A DNA stretch of 35,626 bases, taken from Paracoccus binzhouensis (lineage in GTDB: Bacteria; Pseudomonadota; Alphaproteobacteria; Rhodobacterales; Rhodobacteraceae). Below the pieces are notes generated by a model. It was given only the letters and a program-made list of their open reading frames with translations, was not told the DNA's origin and searched no databases. Location: assembly GCF_016446475.1 (NCBI RefSeq), contig NZ_JAEHFP010000037.1, positions 1-35,626 on the forward strand, read 5' to 3'. The position numbers were made by a program, and so were the translations under genes. Shown piece after piece: positions 17,001 through 25,423 of this stretch (positions are counted from its first letter, which is position 1; every line of letters begins with the position of its first letter).

Positions 17001-19340
17001 GATGCGGAACCGCGCCAGCGTGTCCAGCCCGTTGCGCAGGTCCAGCAGATAGGGCAGCAGCTGCCAGTCGCCGCGCGCCCAGCGGTGCTGGCGCGACAGG
17101 TCCACGTCGAAGCGCTTGGGATATTCCTCGATGAAGTTCACGTCGGTCGCCAGCGCCGCGCGCAGCCAGGCGCCCTCGATCAGGTCGTGGCTCAGCACCG
17201 TGTTCTCGCGGATGCCGTCCTGGGCGGCGGCGATGAAGGCGTCGACGTCATAGATGCCCTTGCCGGTATAGGTGCCCTGGTCGAACAGGTCCTGATACAG
17301 GTCCGAGACGGTGAAGACATAGGGGTCCAGCCCCTTGTCCTGCGACAGGATGCGCTGGAAGGGCGAGGTCTGGCTGCCATGCTTCAGAAGCGAGGTCACG
17401 CGCGGCTGGATCAGCCCGTGGCCGCGGATGATGCGCTGCCGGGCCGGGTCATAGACCGGGCGGTTGACCGGATGCGCCATCATGCCGACCAGCATGCGCA
17501 CGGTGTCGCGCGGCATGCGGGTGTCGGCGTCCAGCGTCACCACATAGCGGATGCCCTCGGGCGGGCGCGGGCCGGTATCGACGAAGCTGGTGTCGCGGCT
17601 GCCGCGCAGCAGCGCGTTCAGCTCGACCAGCTTGCCGCGCTTGCGCTCCCAGCCCATCCAGACGCCCTCGGTCTCGTTCCATTGCCGGCGGCGGTGCAGC
17701 AGGTAGAAGCGCTGCCCGGTATGGGCATAGCGCTCGGACAGCGCGGCGATGCCCTGGCGGGCATAGGCCAGCAGCTCGGCGTCCCGGGGCGTCGCCTCAT
17801 CGGCCGCGTCGGTGAAATCGGTCAGCAGCGCAAAGCTCAGCGCCGGATCCGGGTTGGCAAGGCAATGCACCTCGAGATTGCTGAGCAGGTCGTCGATGGT
17901 GTCCAGGCTGGTCAACAGGCAGGGGACCGCCACGAGCGTCGCATGTTCGGGCGGGATGCCGTCCCTGAACCCGTAGGCAGGCAGTTGCGAAGGCGCGATC
18001 AGCCGGCTGGCGACGAAGCGCAGCAGTGCCAGCGAGGCGTCAAGGAAGGGCGCCAGCGACAGCAGGATCAGCGTCGCGGCCAGGAACCCCCCGGTCTGCG
18101 AGGGCACATAGGCCAGGCACAGCCCCAGGGCCAGCGCCATCAACCCCGCCAGCGGCACCACCAGGGCAAGGACGCCCTGGCGGCGCACCAGCCGGGCCAG
18201 CCGCTCGCGCCAGACCGGGCGATAGCCGCACTCGGCCTCGAAGCGGGCCGCGTCGTCGCCCAGCAGCACGACCGAGGTGGGGATGCCGCGCCGTCCCGCC
18301 GTCGCCAGCGCCCGTTCGGCCACCTCGGGCTCGGACAGGTCGGAATGGCGCGCGATCATCTCGATGCGGTTGCGGATGGCGTTACGGGTCTGCGGGGCCA
18401 GGCGCCGGTGGTCGGGATCCTCGCGCAGGATCGCCTCGGTGCGGCTGGTGGCCTCGAACCATTCGCGCCAGTTGATCTCGTCCAGGCGCTTCAGCGCCCG
18501 GATGACATGCGCGGCGGTGACGTTGTTGGCGGTCTGGCGCAGCTGCTCGCCGGTCATCATCTGCTCGGCGGTATGGCCCTGCGCCTCGAGCCGCCGGGCC
18601 AGCTCGGCGGTGATGGCATGGGTGCGGTCCAGCCCGGCATGGATGCGATAGATCACATGCGCCACGAAGGCCGGATTCTGCAGCGCGGCGCCGGGCACCA
18701 CCAGGTCGAAATCCGCCGGGCCGGGATCGTCCTTGGCCATCAGCCGGTCCATGGCGGCATTGGCCTCGCGCCGGCCGCGGCGGGCCTGCTCGGCCTCCTC
18801 GCTCAGCCGCAGCATCCGCAACAGCAGCGCATAGCGCAGCATCGAGGGCAGCGACCAGAGTTCGCCGATGGTCAGCCAGTCCACCTGCTGGGCACCGGCG
18901 ATGAAATCGGCGAAGCTGCGCTCGCGCAGGTCGCCGTCGGTCATGGCGACATAGTCCCAGGCCAGCGCCAGCACCCGCGGGATCGGCTCGGCCGCCGGCC
19001 GGAAACGGCCGCGCGGCAGCGAGCGCAGGAAGTCCGGGCGCAGGTCGCGATGCAGGTGGCGATAGGTCTCGGCGATGGTGTGGTAATTGTCCAGCAGCCA
19101 ATGCGTGCCGGTGGTGATGTGCTCGTCCTCGGCCTCGGCCCGCAGCGCGGCCTGGTAAAGCATGCGCTGGTCGCTGTCGGCCTGCTTCAGGTCGAAGCGC
19201 GCGGCGCGCTCGTCGAAATGCGCCGCCTGCAGCGCCCCCCGCTGCAGCACCGCCCGCCCGGCCGCCTCGAAGACCGAGGCGGCGGTCATCCCGGCCCGGC
19301 CGCCCTCCTGCGCCGCGCTTCCGCCCCCGTCTGGCTGCAT
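11007..19340 (-). CDS. ndvB: Cyclic beta-1,2-glucan synthase (NdvB/Cgs type)
   Basis: This giant protein of about 2777 residues is close in length to the rhizobial and Brucella enzymes (about 2830-2870). It should build beta-1,2-linked glucan on itself from UDP-glucose, cyclise it and trim chain length at the inner membrane. In order: an N-terminal cytoplasmic region; membrane helices near 390-450; the GT84 glycosyltransferase core with LDADTRMPRD near residue 605, LSHDLIEG and QRHRWARGDWQ near 750; more helices; a glycoamylase-like region; and a C-terminal GH94 phosphorylase-type domain with GGDWNDGMN near 2487, whose Asp is the catalytic acid in that family. I chose ATG 19340-19338, with GGGGAG upstream, over an ATG 63 bases further out. 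No exporter (ndvA) or glucan-modifying gene is in the window. DJ-1 and MgtC-type genes follow on the same strand. Confidence 0.93.
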   Translation of the reverse strand: MQPDGGGSAAQEGGRAGMTAASVFEAAGRAVLQRGALQAAHFDERAARFDLKQADSDQRMLYQAALRAEAEDEHITTGTHWLLDNYHTIAETYRHLHRDLRPDFLRSLPRGRFRPAAEPIPRVLALAWDYVAMTDGDLRERSFADFIAGAQQVDWLTIGELWSLPSMLRYALLLRMLRLSEEAEQARRGRREANAAMDRLMAKDDPGPADFDLVVPGAALQNPAFVAHVIYRIHAGLDRTHAITAELARRLEAQGHTAEQMMTGEQLRQTANNVTAAHVIRALKRLDEINWREWFEATSRTEAILREDPDHRRLAPQTRNAIRNRIEMIARHSDLSEPEVAERALATAGRRGIPTSVVLLGDDAARFEAECGYRPVWRERLARLVRRQGVLALVVPLAGLMALALGLCLAYVPSQTGGFLAATLILLSLAPFLDASLALLRFVASRLIAPSQLPAYGFRDGIPPEHATLVAVPCLLTSLDTIDDLLSNLEVHCLANPDPALSFALLTDFTDAADEATPRDAELLAYARQGIAALSERYAHTGQRFYLLHRRRQWNETEGVWMGWERKRGKLVELNALLRGSRDTSFVDTGPRPPEGIRYVVTLDADTRMPRDTVRMLVGMMAHPVNRPVYDPARQRIIRGHGLIQPRVTSLLKHGSQTSPFQRILSQDKGLDPYVFTVSDLYQDLFDQGTYTGKGIYDVDAFIAAAQDGIRENTVLSHDLIEGAWLRAALATDVNFIEEYPKRFDVDLSRQHRWARGDWQLLPYLLDLRNGLDTLARFRIVDNLRRSLLPVGLMLAALVALIGLPHADAMFWLGLLGVSVGLSQLLGWLMGLMPRQSGVAPLRHMMVIGNELIDQVMAFMMRLTLLPQMAWSMVDATVRSLCRVYLSRRGLLEWTTTDAVATRGHETPLGYLALMRGGLALGLGFVGLVALLHPENLAPALALGALWLGAPLIAWVSARPIKHEGARALTGDEQLEWRAEARLIWRFFETFVTARTHHLPPDNYQDDPQPKLAERTSPTNIGLYLLSTVTAHEFRWITLGEALDRIEATLATIERLERHRGHLYNWYATDTLEPLGTRYISAVDSGNLAGQLITLSSTLKEWARNPALYLLPELTGAVDILSLMRRLHAAIPRERRSLNPLRDRIDERITGLWRSMARADAPHLAPLHVQSYARAAANLQLLIQGLVTEVPTAAARELDWWASRLVGTCDEMEGLGRIDPDEVAVAARRMAALAERARAFAFQMDFAFLYDPERQLLAIGYNCAEGTLDQSFYDLLASEARLASLFAIAKGDLPTEHWNRLGRPMTAMPYGSTLVSWSGSMFEYLMAPLVMDEPPGSILYSSCDVAVEAQIRDGWRAGRPWGVSESAYNARDAQMNYQYYAFGVPELALRRWLRDDQVVAPYASFIAAAFRPRSALKNLRRLARLGARGEYGFFDAVDFTPSRLPEGRKCAVVRSVMAHHQGMSLLAIANCLMDGLHRDRFNADPVIESVSTLLQQKTPREVSPLRRERVARRLPGPSELGQTEIVEVADAAAAPHTVAVMSNGRLSMLLDASGGGRLRLDGTAITRWRPDPAADAWGEFLFIRDAGSGRWWSATAAPGFDPGIAYSARLFDYKANFIANGEGVFCETEVILSDDLDARGARVKLRNSSDRPRQIELTSYGEIVLDNNDADRAHTAFSRMFVATEAQPDQGRIFARRNKRNPQDPDRHLMHMATGAGVPAGAATDRRLFLGRGRTIRAPQALDDPGVLAGLAPGESYTLDPIFSLTRRLTIDPGKEAVVTFWTAAAASRAALEEAHARLSDEAAYENEHQMAWTRSQVQLHHADITPEEAALFRRYAALLVYPNEALSSQADHPMGSQSALWPMSVSGDNPIMVLRINDPDLLPVARQAIRMQEYLRMRGLDCDLVILNEQRVSYAAHLHEALNNLCHSMQLLHSRPSVFAVDANGLSAETRDTLLAVARVVIHAQNGSLAEQIQRLEPAELRRGITRPAPHPLQRPALRPDFPAEELRFWNGTGGFDAQGNYVMRLRHGQATPNPWINVVARSDFGFHISAEGAGFSWSANSRDHQLTPWSNDAVSNPPGEGILIRDVGTGAVHTPYAALSSQREALYQCRHGAGFSEFAAWSGELEITALHSLTPDAPLRVVGLRLVNRGTRRLTLDVAQFLEPVMGGARAKTAPYLQLRYLPEARAVQCENPYSIDYAGQRMIQSVDAEVTGLCLSRLIWQGRNRDVCQPAWFDSTLSHRFVHRHDGDPVMMLETRIEIEPGESRTVTFRLAAAAGEAAAPLLGRTETARQAATAQTEHWQHIFGRLQVETPDPAFDLMVNRWLPYQAIACRIRARSAFYQASGAYGFRDQLQDTSAMLAYDPALARAQLLEAGSRQFPEGDVQHWWLPGTGAGVRTLIADDVVWLGHALARYVEVTGDRAVLDEPLPFILGRALEPGEHDAFYTPEIGDRTATLYEHAALALELAIARTGEQGLPLFLGGDWNDGMNRVGAAGRGQSIWMGWFLACTIAMMAALAEARGEAERAKRWRAHAARLSRTLDRHGWDGGWYLRGIYDDGTPLGSARSQECRIDSIAQSWSVISGAGRKDRRNPALDAALEHLLDEDGMLLRLFTPPFSDAPQDPGYIKGYPPGVRENGGQYTHAAIWMVQALCMAGRADDAWRVFRLLNPIAHASDAATLQLYRGEPYVVAADVYGAEEKTGRAGWTWYTGSAGWLHRVAVEHILGLRIKGGDRLEVEPAMPSHWPGFRASVMIGSRRHEVEVTRDKAGALQIRSG

Positions 19341-19543
19341 GGCTCCGCTCTCCCCTTCCCGGCCTTCCCCATGAAAGGGCCGCGGCGGGGCAGAGGTTCC
19401 CAAAAACCCGCACCGGCGCGGCGGGTGTCGGCGGGCGGCGGAAGCGGGCGGATCAGGAACCGTCAGGCGCGGACATCTTTCACCCCCTGCCCGGTCGCAT
19501 CATCGGACCGGGACCGGCGGACATAGGGCAAAGGAGCACCGGC

Positions 19544-19675
19544 ATGAACGCGACCCTTTCTCTGGTCGGTCCTGACGTGTTCGTCCTGTTCATCGCCGCC
19601 GCCGCAGGGATCAGACAGACGGGACGGCCCGCGCCCTCGACAGGCCCCGCCCCGGCGGCTAGACTGCCGCCATGA
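19544..19675 (+). CDS. Candidate small ORF, 43 residues, hydrophobic core
   Basis: ATG at 19544 is preceded by AAAGGAG with seven bases of spacing, a better ribosome binding site than most genes here have. The 43-residue product starts MNATLSLVGPDVFVLF, has a short hydrophobic stretch FVLFIAAAAGI and a Pro/Ala-rich tail. Its TGA overlaps the ATG of a second 30-codon frame (MTRCFPSC..., 19672-19764) in an ATGA arrangement. No family is recognised. It could be a real small membrane peptide, a leader for the rnk-like gene or chance. Confidence 0.25.
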   Translation: MNATLSLVGPDVFVLFIAAAAGIRQTGRPAPSTGPAPAARLPP

Positions 19676-19708
19676 CCCGCTGCTTTCCCTCCTGCAGGAG
19701 CCGGCGCC

Positions 19709-19754
19709 ATGCCGGTGTGCTGCTGACGCGCGCCCTGCCCCGGGCAGAGGCGTC
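19709..19754 (+). promoter_or_regulatory. Candidate leader peptide MPVCC and hairpin
   Basis: CAGGAG lies eight bases before an ATG that encodes only MPVCC and then TGA (19709-19726). The stop overlaps the foot of a stem-loop at 19725-19754: outer stem GACGC/GCGTC, small internal loop, inner stem CTGCC/GGCAG around a CCG loop. A short ORF ending in two Cys codons just before a hairpin resembles a translation-sensing leader. There is no U-run, and the next gene start is 107 bases downstream. This is a suggestion from layout only. Confidence 0.2.
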
Positions 19755-19861
19755 GCCGCGCTGACCTCGCGCCCGGGGTGCCCCCGATCCAGCCATCCCC
19801 CCTCGCCCCAACGGCCGCATTCCGGCCGGGGCGCCGCATGACATTGCCCGAAGGAGCCGAC

Positions 19862-20287
19862 ATGGCCAGAACATCGCGACCGCCGGTCATCATCGCCAGC
19901 GAGACGCTCGACCGGCTGGAACGCCTTGCCGAGGCGGCGATGGCGCGCAATCCCGCGCTTGCCGAGCGGCTGCTGACCGAACTGGCCCGCGCCCGCACCC
20001 TGCCGCAGGCGCGTATGCCCGCGGACGCGGCCGGCATCGGCAGCGCCGTCACCTTTCGCGACGAGAGCACCGGGCGCGAGCAGAGCGTGGTGCTGGCCTG
20101 GCCCGAGGATGCCGACATCGCCGCGGGCCGCGCCTCGGTTCTGACGCCCATCGGGGTGGCGCTGATCGGGCTGCGGACCGGCGCCCGCTTCACCTGGGAG
20201 ACCCGCGCGGGCGAGACGCGCGAACTGACCGTGCTGGCCGTCGGCCCGGCCGCCTGGGCGGGGCGGCGGGCGATGACAACCAGCTGA
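19862..20287 (+). CDS. rnk: Rnk-like protein with GreA/GreB C-terminal domain
   Basis: This 141-residue protein has the layout of Rnk, the regulator of nucleoside diphosphate kinase. A short N-terminal helical region (SETLDRLERLAEAA, ERLLTELARA) is followed by a GreA/GreB-type C-terminal FKBP-like domain. The latter includes IGSAVTFRDESTGREQSVVLAWPEDAD and VLTPIGVALIGLRTGARFTW. It lacks the long coiled coil of true Gre cleavage factors, so it may bind RNA polymerase without stimulating transcript cleavage, as reported for Rnk. ATG 19862 is chosen because GAAGGAG lies five bases upstream; the frame extends another 28 codons without similarity. It is monocistronic as far as can be seen and divergent from ndvB. 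Confidence 0.8.
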   Translation: MARTSRPPVIIASETLDRLERLAEAAMARNPALAERLLTELARARTLPQARMPADAAGIGSAVTFRDESTGREQSVVLAWPEDADIAAGRASVLTPIGVALIGLRTGARFTWETRAGETRELTVLAVGPAAWAGRRAMTTS

Positions 20288-20488
20288 TCGGCGGCCGGAT
20301 AGACGCCTTCCATCGCATCGACCTGGCCATCACATCGACCTGGCCAGCGCCATGCCGGAACAGCTCGGGACGCGCCGGGCGCTGACCCGGCGGCATGCGG
20401 CATTTTCGGCGCGGCGCCTCGCCGGCATGGCGGCTATGGTAGGGCTGCGCATCGATTCGCGCCGCCGTCCTGAACGCGGAGGTTGTCC

Positions 20489-21559
20489 ATGGCAAGCAAG
20501 GCAAGATCCTGGTGGGGCGTGGCCGCCGCCGCGGCGGTGCTGGGCGTCATCGGCTGGCTGGCCTGGCAGGGCCTCGCGCGCGAGGACCAGCTTGTCGGCA
20601 TTGCCTCGGGCAACGGTCGGATCGAGGCGACCGAGATCGACATCTCGGCCCTGTCCGCCGGCCGCATCGCCCGCATCCATGCCGCCGAGGGCCAGGTGGT
20701 CCGCAAGGGCGAGGTTCTGGTGCAGATGGACACCTTGCAGCTCGACGCGCAGAAGCGGCAGGCCGAGGCGCAGCTGCGCCGCGCCCGCATCGGGGTTCAG
20801 ACCGCGCAAAGTCTGGTGACCCAGGCCGAGGCGCAGCACAAGGCCGCGGTCGCGGCAGTCGAGCAGGCGCGGGCGGCGGCGGATGCGGCCGCGGCCCGGC
20901 TGGCGCGCACCGAAAGCCTGGCGCGCAGCAACGTCGCCTCGCAGCAGCTGCTGGACGACGTGCGTGCCTCGGCGCGCGAGACGCAGGCGGCGCTGGCCTC
21001 GGCCGAGGCGAACCTGGCCGCAGCCGAGGCCGGAATCGGCGCCGCCCGCGCCCAGGTCGTCGATGCCGAGGCGGCGGTGGACGCGGCCCGGGCGGCGATC
21101 GAGGCCATCGAGGTGCAGATCGGCGACGCGACGCTGGAATCGCCGCGCGACGGCCGGGTGCAATACCTGATCGCGCAGGAAGGCGAGATCGTCGCCGCGG
21201 GCGGGCGCATCCTGAGCCTGGTCGATCTTGAGGATGTCTACATGACCTTCTTCCTGCCCACCGCGCAGGCCGGTCGGGTCGAGGTCGGGGCCGAGGCACG
21301 GCTGGTCATGGACGCCGCCCCGCAATCCGTCATCCCGGCGCGCATCTCTTACGTGGCGGACGTGGCGCAGTTCACCCCCAAGACCGTCGAGACCGCCGAG
21401 GAGCGCGAGAAGCTGATGTTCCGCGTCCGCGCCCAGGTCGATCCCGGCCTGCTGCGCAAATACAGCAATTACGTCAAGACCGGCCTGCCCGGCACCGCCT
21501 ATGTCCGCATCGACGCTGAGGCGGGCTGGCCCGACAGCCTGTCCAACCTGGTAGAATGA
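20489..21559 (+). CDS. yhiI: HlyD-type adaptor of ABC exporter (YhiI-like)
   Basis: This 356-residue membrane-fusion protein has a signal anchor ([19 protein letters not shown], residues 8-26). A first lipoyl half follows ([35 protein letters not shown]), then a long Ala/Glu/Gln/Arg coiled-coil hairpin at about 90-210 and the second lipoyl half ([20 protein letters not shown]). A beta-barrel with [16 protein letters not shown] completes it. It should bridge the downstream ABC exporter to an outer-membrane channel. The ATG at 20489 has GCGGAGG six bases upstream; a TTG six bases earlier is in frame but lies inside that spacing. Its stop overlaps the start of the ABC gene (ATGA), and the gene order matches E. 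coli yhiI-rbbA-yhhJ. Confidence 0.88.
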   Translation: MASKARSWWGVAAAAAVLGVIGWLAWQGLAREDQLVGIASGNGRIEATEIDISALSAGRIARIHAAEGQVVRKGEVLVQMDTLQLDAQKRQAEAQLRRARIGVQTAQSLVTQAEAQHKAAVAAVEQARAAADAAAARLARTESLARSNVASQQLLDDVRASARETQAALASAEANLAAAEAGIGAARAQVVDAEAAVDAARAAIEAIEVQIGDATLESPRDGRVQYLIAQEGEIVAAGGRILSLVDLEDVYMTFFLPTAQAGRVEVGAEARLVMDAAPQSVIPARISYVADVAQFTPKTVETAEEREKLMFRVRAQVDPGLLRKYSNYVKTGLPGTAYVRIDAEAGWPDSLSNLVE

Positions 21560-24306
21560 CTCCCCCGCCCGATCCGCCCGACGCCCCGCCCGATACTCCG
21601 CCCGTGGCCGAGCTTTCCGGCGTCTCGCTGCGCTATCGCAAGGCGGTGGCGCTGGACGGGGTGACGCTGGCCGTTCCCGCCGGGCGGATGGTCGGGCTGA
21701 TCGGGCCGGACGGCGTCGGCAAGTCCAGCCTGCTGTCGCTGGCCGCCGGGGCGCGGGCGATCCAGCAGGGCCGGGTCCGGGTGCTGGGCGGCGACATGGC
21801 CAGCGCCCGCCACCGCGCCCGCATCTGCCCGCGCATCGCCTATATGCCGCAGGGGCTGGGCCGGAACCTCTATCCGACGCTGTCGGTGGCCGAGAACCTG
21901 GATTTCTTCGGCCGGCTTTTCGGCCACGGCCCGGCCGAGCGCGCGCGCCGCATCGACGCGCTGCTGGCCGCGACCGGCATGTCGCCGTTCCGCGACCGTC
22001 CCGCCGCCAAGCTTTCGGGCGGGATGAAGCAGAAGCTGGGCCTGTGCTGCGCGCTGATCCACGACCCGGACCTGCTGATCCTGGACGAGCCGACCACCGG
22101 CGTCGATCCGCTGTCCCGCCGCCAGTTCTGGGAGCTGATCGGCCGCATCCGCCGCGACCGCCCCGGCATGAGCGTCATCACCGCCACCGCCTATATGGAG
22201 GAGGCCGCAGGCTTCGACTGGCTGGTGGCGATGGATGCGGGCCGGGTGCTGGCCACCGGCAGCCCGGCCGAGCTGCTGGAACGTACCGGGGCCGAGGATC
22301 TGGACCGCGCCTTCATCGCGCTTTTGCCCGACAGCGAAAGGCGGGGGCACCAGCCGGTCCGCATTCCGCCGCGCCGGGCCGCGGACGGCGAGACCGCCAT
22401 CGAGGCGCGGCACCTGACCATGCGCTTCGGCGATTTCACCGCCGTCGACGATGTCAGCTTCCGCATCGGCAAGGGCGAGATCTTCGGCTTTCTCGGCTCG
22501 AACGGCTGCGGCAAGACCACGACGATGAAGATGCTGACCGGCCTGCTCGAACCCAGCGAGGGCACGGCGCGGCTGTTCGGGATCGAGGTGGATCCGTCCG
22601 ACATGGCGGTGCGCCGCCGGGTCGGCTTCATGAGCCAGTCCTTCTCGCTTTATTCCGAGCTGACGGTGCGGCAGAACCTCGACCTGCACGCGCGGCTGTT
22701 CGGCATGGAGGCGGGTCAGGTCGCCGACCGCGTCCGCAAAATGATCGAGCGTTTCGGGCTTGAGGCCGTGGCGGACGACCTGCCCGACGCCCTGCCGCTC
22801 GGCATCCGCCAGCGCCTGTCGCTGGCCGTGGCGATGATCCACGGTCCCGAGATCCTGATCCTGGACGAGCCGACCTCGGGCGTCGATCCGGTGGCGCGCG
22901 ACGCCTTCTGGCGCATGCTGGGCGAGCTGTCGCGCCAGGACGGGGTGACGATCTTCGTCTCGACCCATTTCATGAACGAGGCCGAGCTTTGCGACCGCAT
23001 CTCGCTGATGCATGCCGGCCGGGTGCTGGTCAGCGACACGGCCGAGGCAATCAGGCAATCCAAGGGCGCGGCGACGCTGGACGACGCCTTCGTCGCCTAT
23101 CTGCAAGAGGCGATCGGCGACGAGCCCGCCCCCGCCCCGCTTGCCGAAACCGCCGAGACGGCGGCCCGGACCGGCGGCTGGTTCAGCCTGCGGCGGATGC
23201 TGAGCTATTCCCGGCTGGAATCGCTGCAACTCCGCCGCGATCCGATCCGGCTGACGCTGGCGCTGCTGGGCAGCCTGATCCTGATGTTCGTCATCGGCTA
23301 CGGCATCAACATGGATGTCGAGGACCTGAGCTTCGCCGTGCTCGACCGCGACCAGACCACGACTTCGCGCGACTATGTGCTGGACATCGCCGGCTCGCGC
23401 TATTTCACCGAAACCGCGCCGCTGGCGGATTACGGGCAGATGGACGCGCGCATGCGCAGCGGCCAGCTGGCCTTGGCCATCGAGATCCCGCCCGGCTTTG
23501 CCCGGGACGTGGCGCGCGGCGGCGCGGTGCAGGTCGGCGCCTGGATCGACGGCGCCAACCCGACGCGGGCCGAAACCGTGCGCGGCTATGTCCAGGGCAT
23601 GCATGCCGACTGGATCATGCGCAAGACGCGCGAGGCGCAGGGCGATGCCGCCGTGCAGGGCAGTTTCGAGCTGGTGACGCGGTTTCGCTACAACCCGGAC
23701 GTGAAAAGCCTGGTCGCCATGGTGCCGGCGGTGATCCCGCTGCTTCTGCTGCTGATCCCGGCGGTGCTGACCACGCTGAGCGTGGTGCGGGAAAAGGAGC
23801 TGGGCTCGATCATCAACTTCTACGTGACGCCCGTCACCCGGCTGGAATTCCTGATCGGCAAGCAACTGCCCTATGTGGCGCTGGCCATGCTGAACTTTGC
23901 GCTGATGACGGCTTTCGCGGTCTTCGCGTTCCGCGTGCCGCTGACCGGCAGCCTGGCGGCGCTGGCGCTGGCGGCGGCGCTTTACGTCACCGCCACCACG
24001 GCCATGGGCCTGCTGATCTCGTCCTTCATGCGCAGCCAGGCGGCGGCGCTGTTCGCGACCGTGCTGCTGACCATGATCCCGGGCGCGCAATATTCCGGGC
24101 TGCTGGACCCGGTTTCCTCGCTGCAGGGCGTCGGCCGCGCCATCGGCGAGGTCTATCCGACGACGCATTTCATCATCGCCTCGCGCGGGGCCTTCTCCAA
24201 GGGGCTGGGCTTCGACGACATGGGCATGGCCTTCGCGGCGCTGGCAGCGGCCGTTCCGATCATCCTGGGGCTCAGCGCCCTGTTGCTGAGGAAGCAGGCG
24301 AAATGA
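21556..24306 (+). CDS. rbbA: RbbA-like double-ATPase ABC exporter fusion
   Basis: This 916-residue protein joins two nucleotide-binding domains to an ABC-2 membrane domain. The first ATPase has Walker A GPDGVGKS (50-57), signature LSGGM and [12 protein letters not shown]. The second has GSNGCGKTT near 313 and [12 protein letters not shown], but its signature is [12 protein letters not shown] instead of LSGGQ. The membrane part from about 545 has one N-terminal helix, a large extracytoplasmic loop and a C-terminal group of helices. This is the layout of E. coli RbbA (YhiH), annotated as a ribosome-associated ATPase although its structure is that of an exporter. It overlaps yhiI and yhhJ by four bases each, giving tight translational coupling. 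Transport of an unknown substrate is the more conservative reading; a ribosome role would need direct evidence. Confidence 0.88.
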   Translation: MTPPPDPPDAPPDTPPVAELSGVSLRYRKAVALDGVTLAVPAGRMVGLIGPDGVGKSSLLSLAAGARAIQQGRVRVLGGDMASARHRARICPRIAYMPQGLGRNLYPTLSVAENLDFFGRLFGHGPAERARRIDALLAATGMSPFRDRPAAKLSGGMKQKLGLCCALIHDPDLLILDEPTTGVDPLSRRQFWELIGRIRRDRPGMSVITATAYMEEAAGFDWLVAMDAGRVLATGSPAELLERTGAEDLDRAFIALLPDSERRGHQPVRIPPRRAADGETAIEARHLTMRFGDFTAVDDVSFRIGKGEIFGFLGSNGCGKTTTMKMLTGLLEPSEGTARLFGIEVDPSDMAVRRRVGFMSQSFSLYSELTVRQNLDLHARLFGMEAGQVADRVRKMIERFGLEAVADDLPDALPLGIRQRLSLAVAMIHGPEILILDEPTSGVDPVARDAFWRMLGELSRQDGVTIFVSTHFMNEAELCDRISLMHAGRVLVSDTAEAIRQSKGAATLDDAFVAYLQEAIGDEPAPAPLAETAETAARTGGWFSLRRMLSYSRLESLQLRRDPIRLTLALLGSLILMFVIGYGINMDVEDLSFAVLDRDQTTTSRDYVLDIAGSRYFTETAPLADYGQMDARMRSGQLALAIEIPPGFARDVARGGAVQVGAWIDGANPTRAETVRGYVQGMHADWIMRKTREAQGDAAVQGSFELVTRFRYNPDVKSLVAMVPAVIPLLLLLIPAVLTTLSVVREKELGSIINFYVTPVTRLEFLIGKQLPYVALAMLNFALMTAFAVFAFRVPLTGSLAALALAAALYVTATTAMGLLISSFMRSQAAALFATVLLTMIPGAQYSGLLDPVSSLQGVGRAIGEVYPTTHFIIASRGAFSKGLGFDDMGMAFAALAAAVPIILGLSALLLRKQAK

Positions 24307-25415
24307 GGCTGCGCAACGTCTGGAACCTGGGCATCAAGGAGCTGCGCGGGCTGTGGCGCGACCCGGCCATGCTGCTGCTGATCGTCTACGCCTTCTCGCT
24401 GTCGATCTATACCGAGTCGAAGGCGATGCCGGAAAGCCTGTCCAACGCCGCCATCGCCGTGGTGGACGAGGACCGCTCGACCCTGTCCCGACGCATCGTC
24501 TCGGCTTTCACCCCGCCCTATTTCGGCACGCCGCGGCTGATCACCACCACCGAGATGGACCGGCGCATGGACGAGGGGCTGGACACGTTCGCGCTGGACA
24601 TCCCGCCCGATTTCCAGCGCGACCTGCTGGCCGGCCGCCACCCGGCAATCCAGCTGAACGTCGATGCCACCCGGATGAGCCAGGCCTTCACCGGCAGCGG
24701 CTATGTCCAGCAGATCGTCAGCGCCGAGGTCCAGGAGTTCACGGCCGGCCACCGCGAGCAAGCCGCCCTGCCGGTCGAACTGGCGCTGCGGGCGCGCTAC
24801 AACCCGGCGCTGGACGCAAGCTGGTTCGGCGCGATCAACAGCGTCATCGACGCCGTGACCATGCTGTCGATCATCCTGACCGGCGCCGCCCTGATCCGCG
24901 AAAAGGAGCACGGCACCGTCGAGCACCTGCTGGTCATGCCGGTAACGGCGGCCGAGATCATGCTGTCCAAGATCTGGTCCATGGGCCTTGTCGTGCTGCT
25001 GGCCTCCAGCTTCGCGATCACCGTGGTGGTGCAGATGGCCTTGCAGGTGCCGGTCGCGGGTTCGGTGCCGCTGTTCATCGCCGCGGCGGCGCTGATGCTG
25101 TTCGCCACCACCTCGATGGGCATCTTCCTGGCCACGGTGGCCGGGTCGATGCCGCAATTCGGGCTGCTGCTGATGCTGGTGCTGTTCCCGCTGCAGATGC
25201 TGTCCGGCGGCATGACCCCGCGCGAAAGCATGCCCGACATCATCCAGGCGCTGATGTCGCTGGCGCCCAACACGCATTTCGTCATCCTGTCGCAGGGCAT
25301 CCTGTTCCGCGGCGCCGGGCTGGGGGTGGTCTGGCCGCAATTCCTGGCGCTGGCGGTGATCGGCGGCGCGCTGTTCTGGCTGGCGCTGCGGCAGTTCCGC
25401 CGCTTCCTTGCCTGA
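24303..25415 (+). CDS. yhhJ: ABC-2 type permease (YhhJ-like)
   Basis: This 370-residue inner-membrane permease subunit is the partner of the RbbA-like protein. It has an N-terminal helix ([19 protein letters not shown]), a large periplasmic domain of about 140 residues ([35 protein letters not shown]) and a C-terminal block of five helices. This block includes [18 protein letters not shown], the usual cytoplasmic coupling motif of ABC-2 permeases. [15 protein letters not shown] sits near residue 300. The start ATG overlaps the rbbA stop by four bases. It ends eight bases from the convergent YdeI-like gene with no clear terminator between. The sequence resembles the membrane half of RbbA, so exporter heterodimers of the two are likely. 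Confidence 0.88.
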   Translation: MRLRNVWNLGIKELRGLWRDPAMLLLIVYAFSLSIYTESKAMPESLSNAAIAVVDEDRSTLSRRIVSAFTPPYFGTPRLITTTEMDRRMDEGLDTFALDIPPDFQRDLLAGRHPAIQLNVDATRMSQAFTGSGYVQQIVSAEVQEFTAGHREQAALPVELALRARYNPALDASWFGAINSVIDAVTMLSIILTGAALIREKEHGTVEHLLVMPVTAAEIMLSKIWSMGLVVLLASSFAITVVVQMALQVPVAGSVPLFIAAAALMLFATTSMGIFLATVAGSMPQFGLLLMLVLFPLQMLSGGMTPRESMPDIIQALMSLAPNTHFVILSQGILFRGAGLGVVWPQFLALAVIGGALFWLALRQFRRFLA

Positions 25416-25423
25416 CCGCCGCC

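Larger units (their letters stand above)
19341..19861. other. Gene-poor region between ndvB and rnk-like gene
   Basis: About 520 bases separate the divergent ndvB and rnk-like genes. Both promoters should lie here, but I could not identify convincing -35/-10 pairs. The region has two well-placed ribosome binding sites ahead of tiny ORFs (19544-19675 and 19709-19726) and one good hairpin (19725-19754), listed separately. An additional 30-codon frame (19672-19764) begins at an ATGA overlap with the first ORF. Nothing else is recognised. Confidence 0.5.

Noticed and set aside
10959..19526. An 8.5-kb plus-strand open frame of 2855 codons opposite ndvB
   Set aside because: It is the shadow of a highly GC-biased gene. 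Its translation is dominated by Arg, Gln, Gly, Ala and His with no domains, and ndvB on the other strand has clear catalytic motifs from end to end.
20316..20346. A 14-base direct repeat, CATCGACCTGGCCA, at 20316-20329 and 20333-20346
   Set aside because: It is a single short duplication after the rnk-like stop, with no symmetry or link to a promoter; probably a slippage duplication.
21499..24168. An 889-codon minus-strand frame opposite rbbA
   Set aside because: Composition is Gln/Arg/His/Gly/Ala-rich with no domain, and the plus strand encodes an unmistakable ABC protein.
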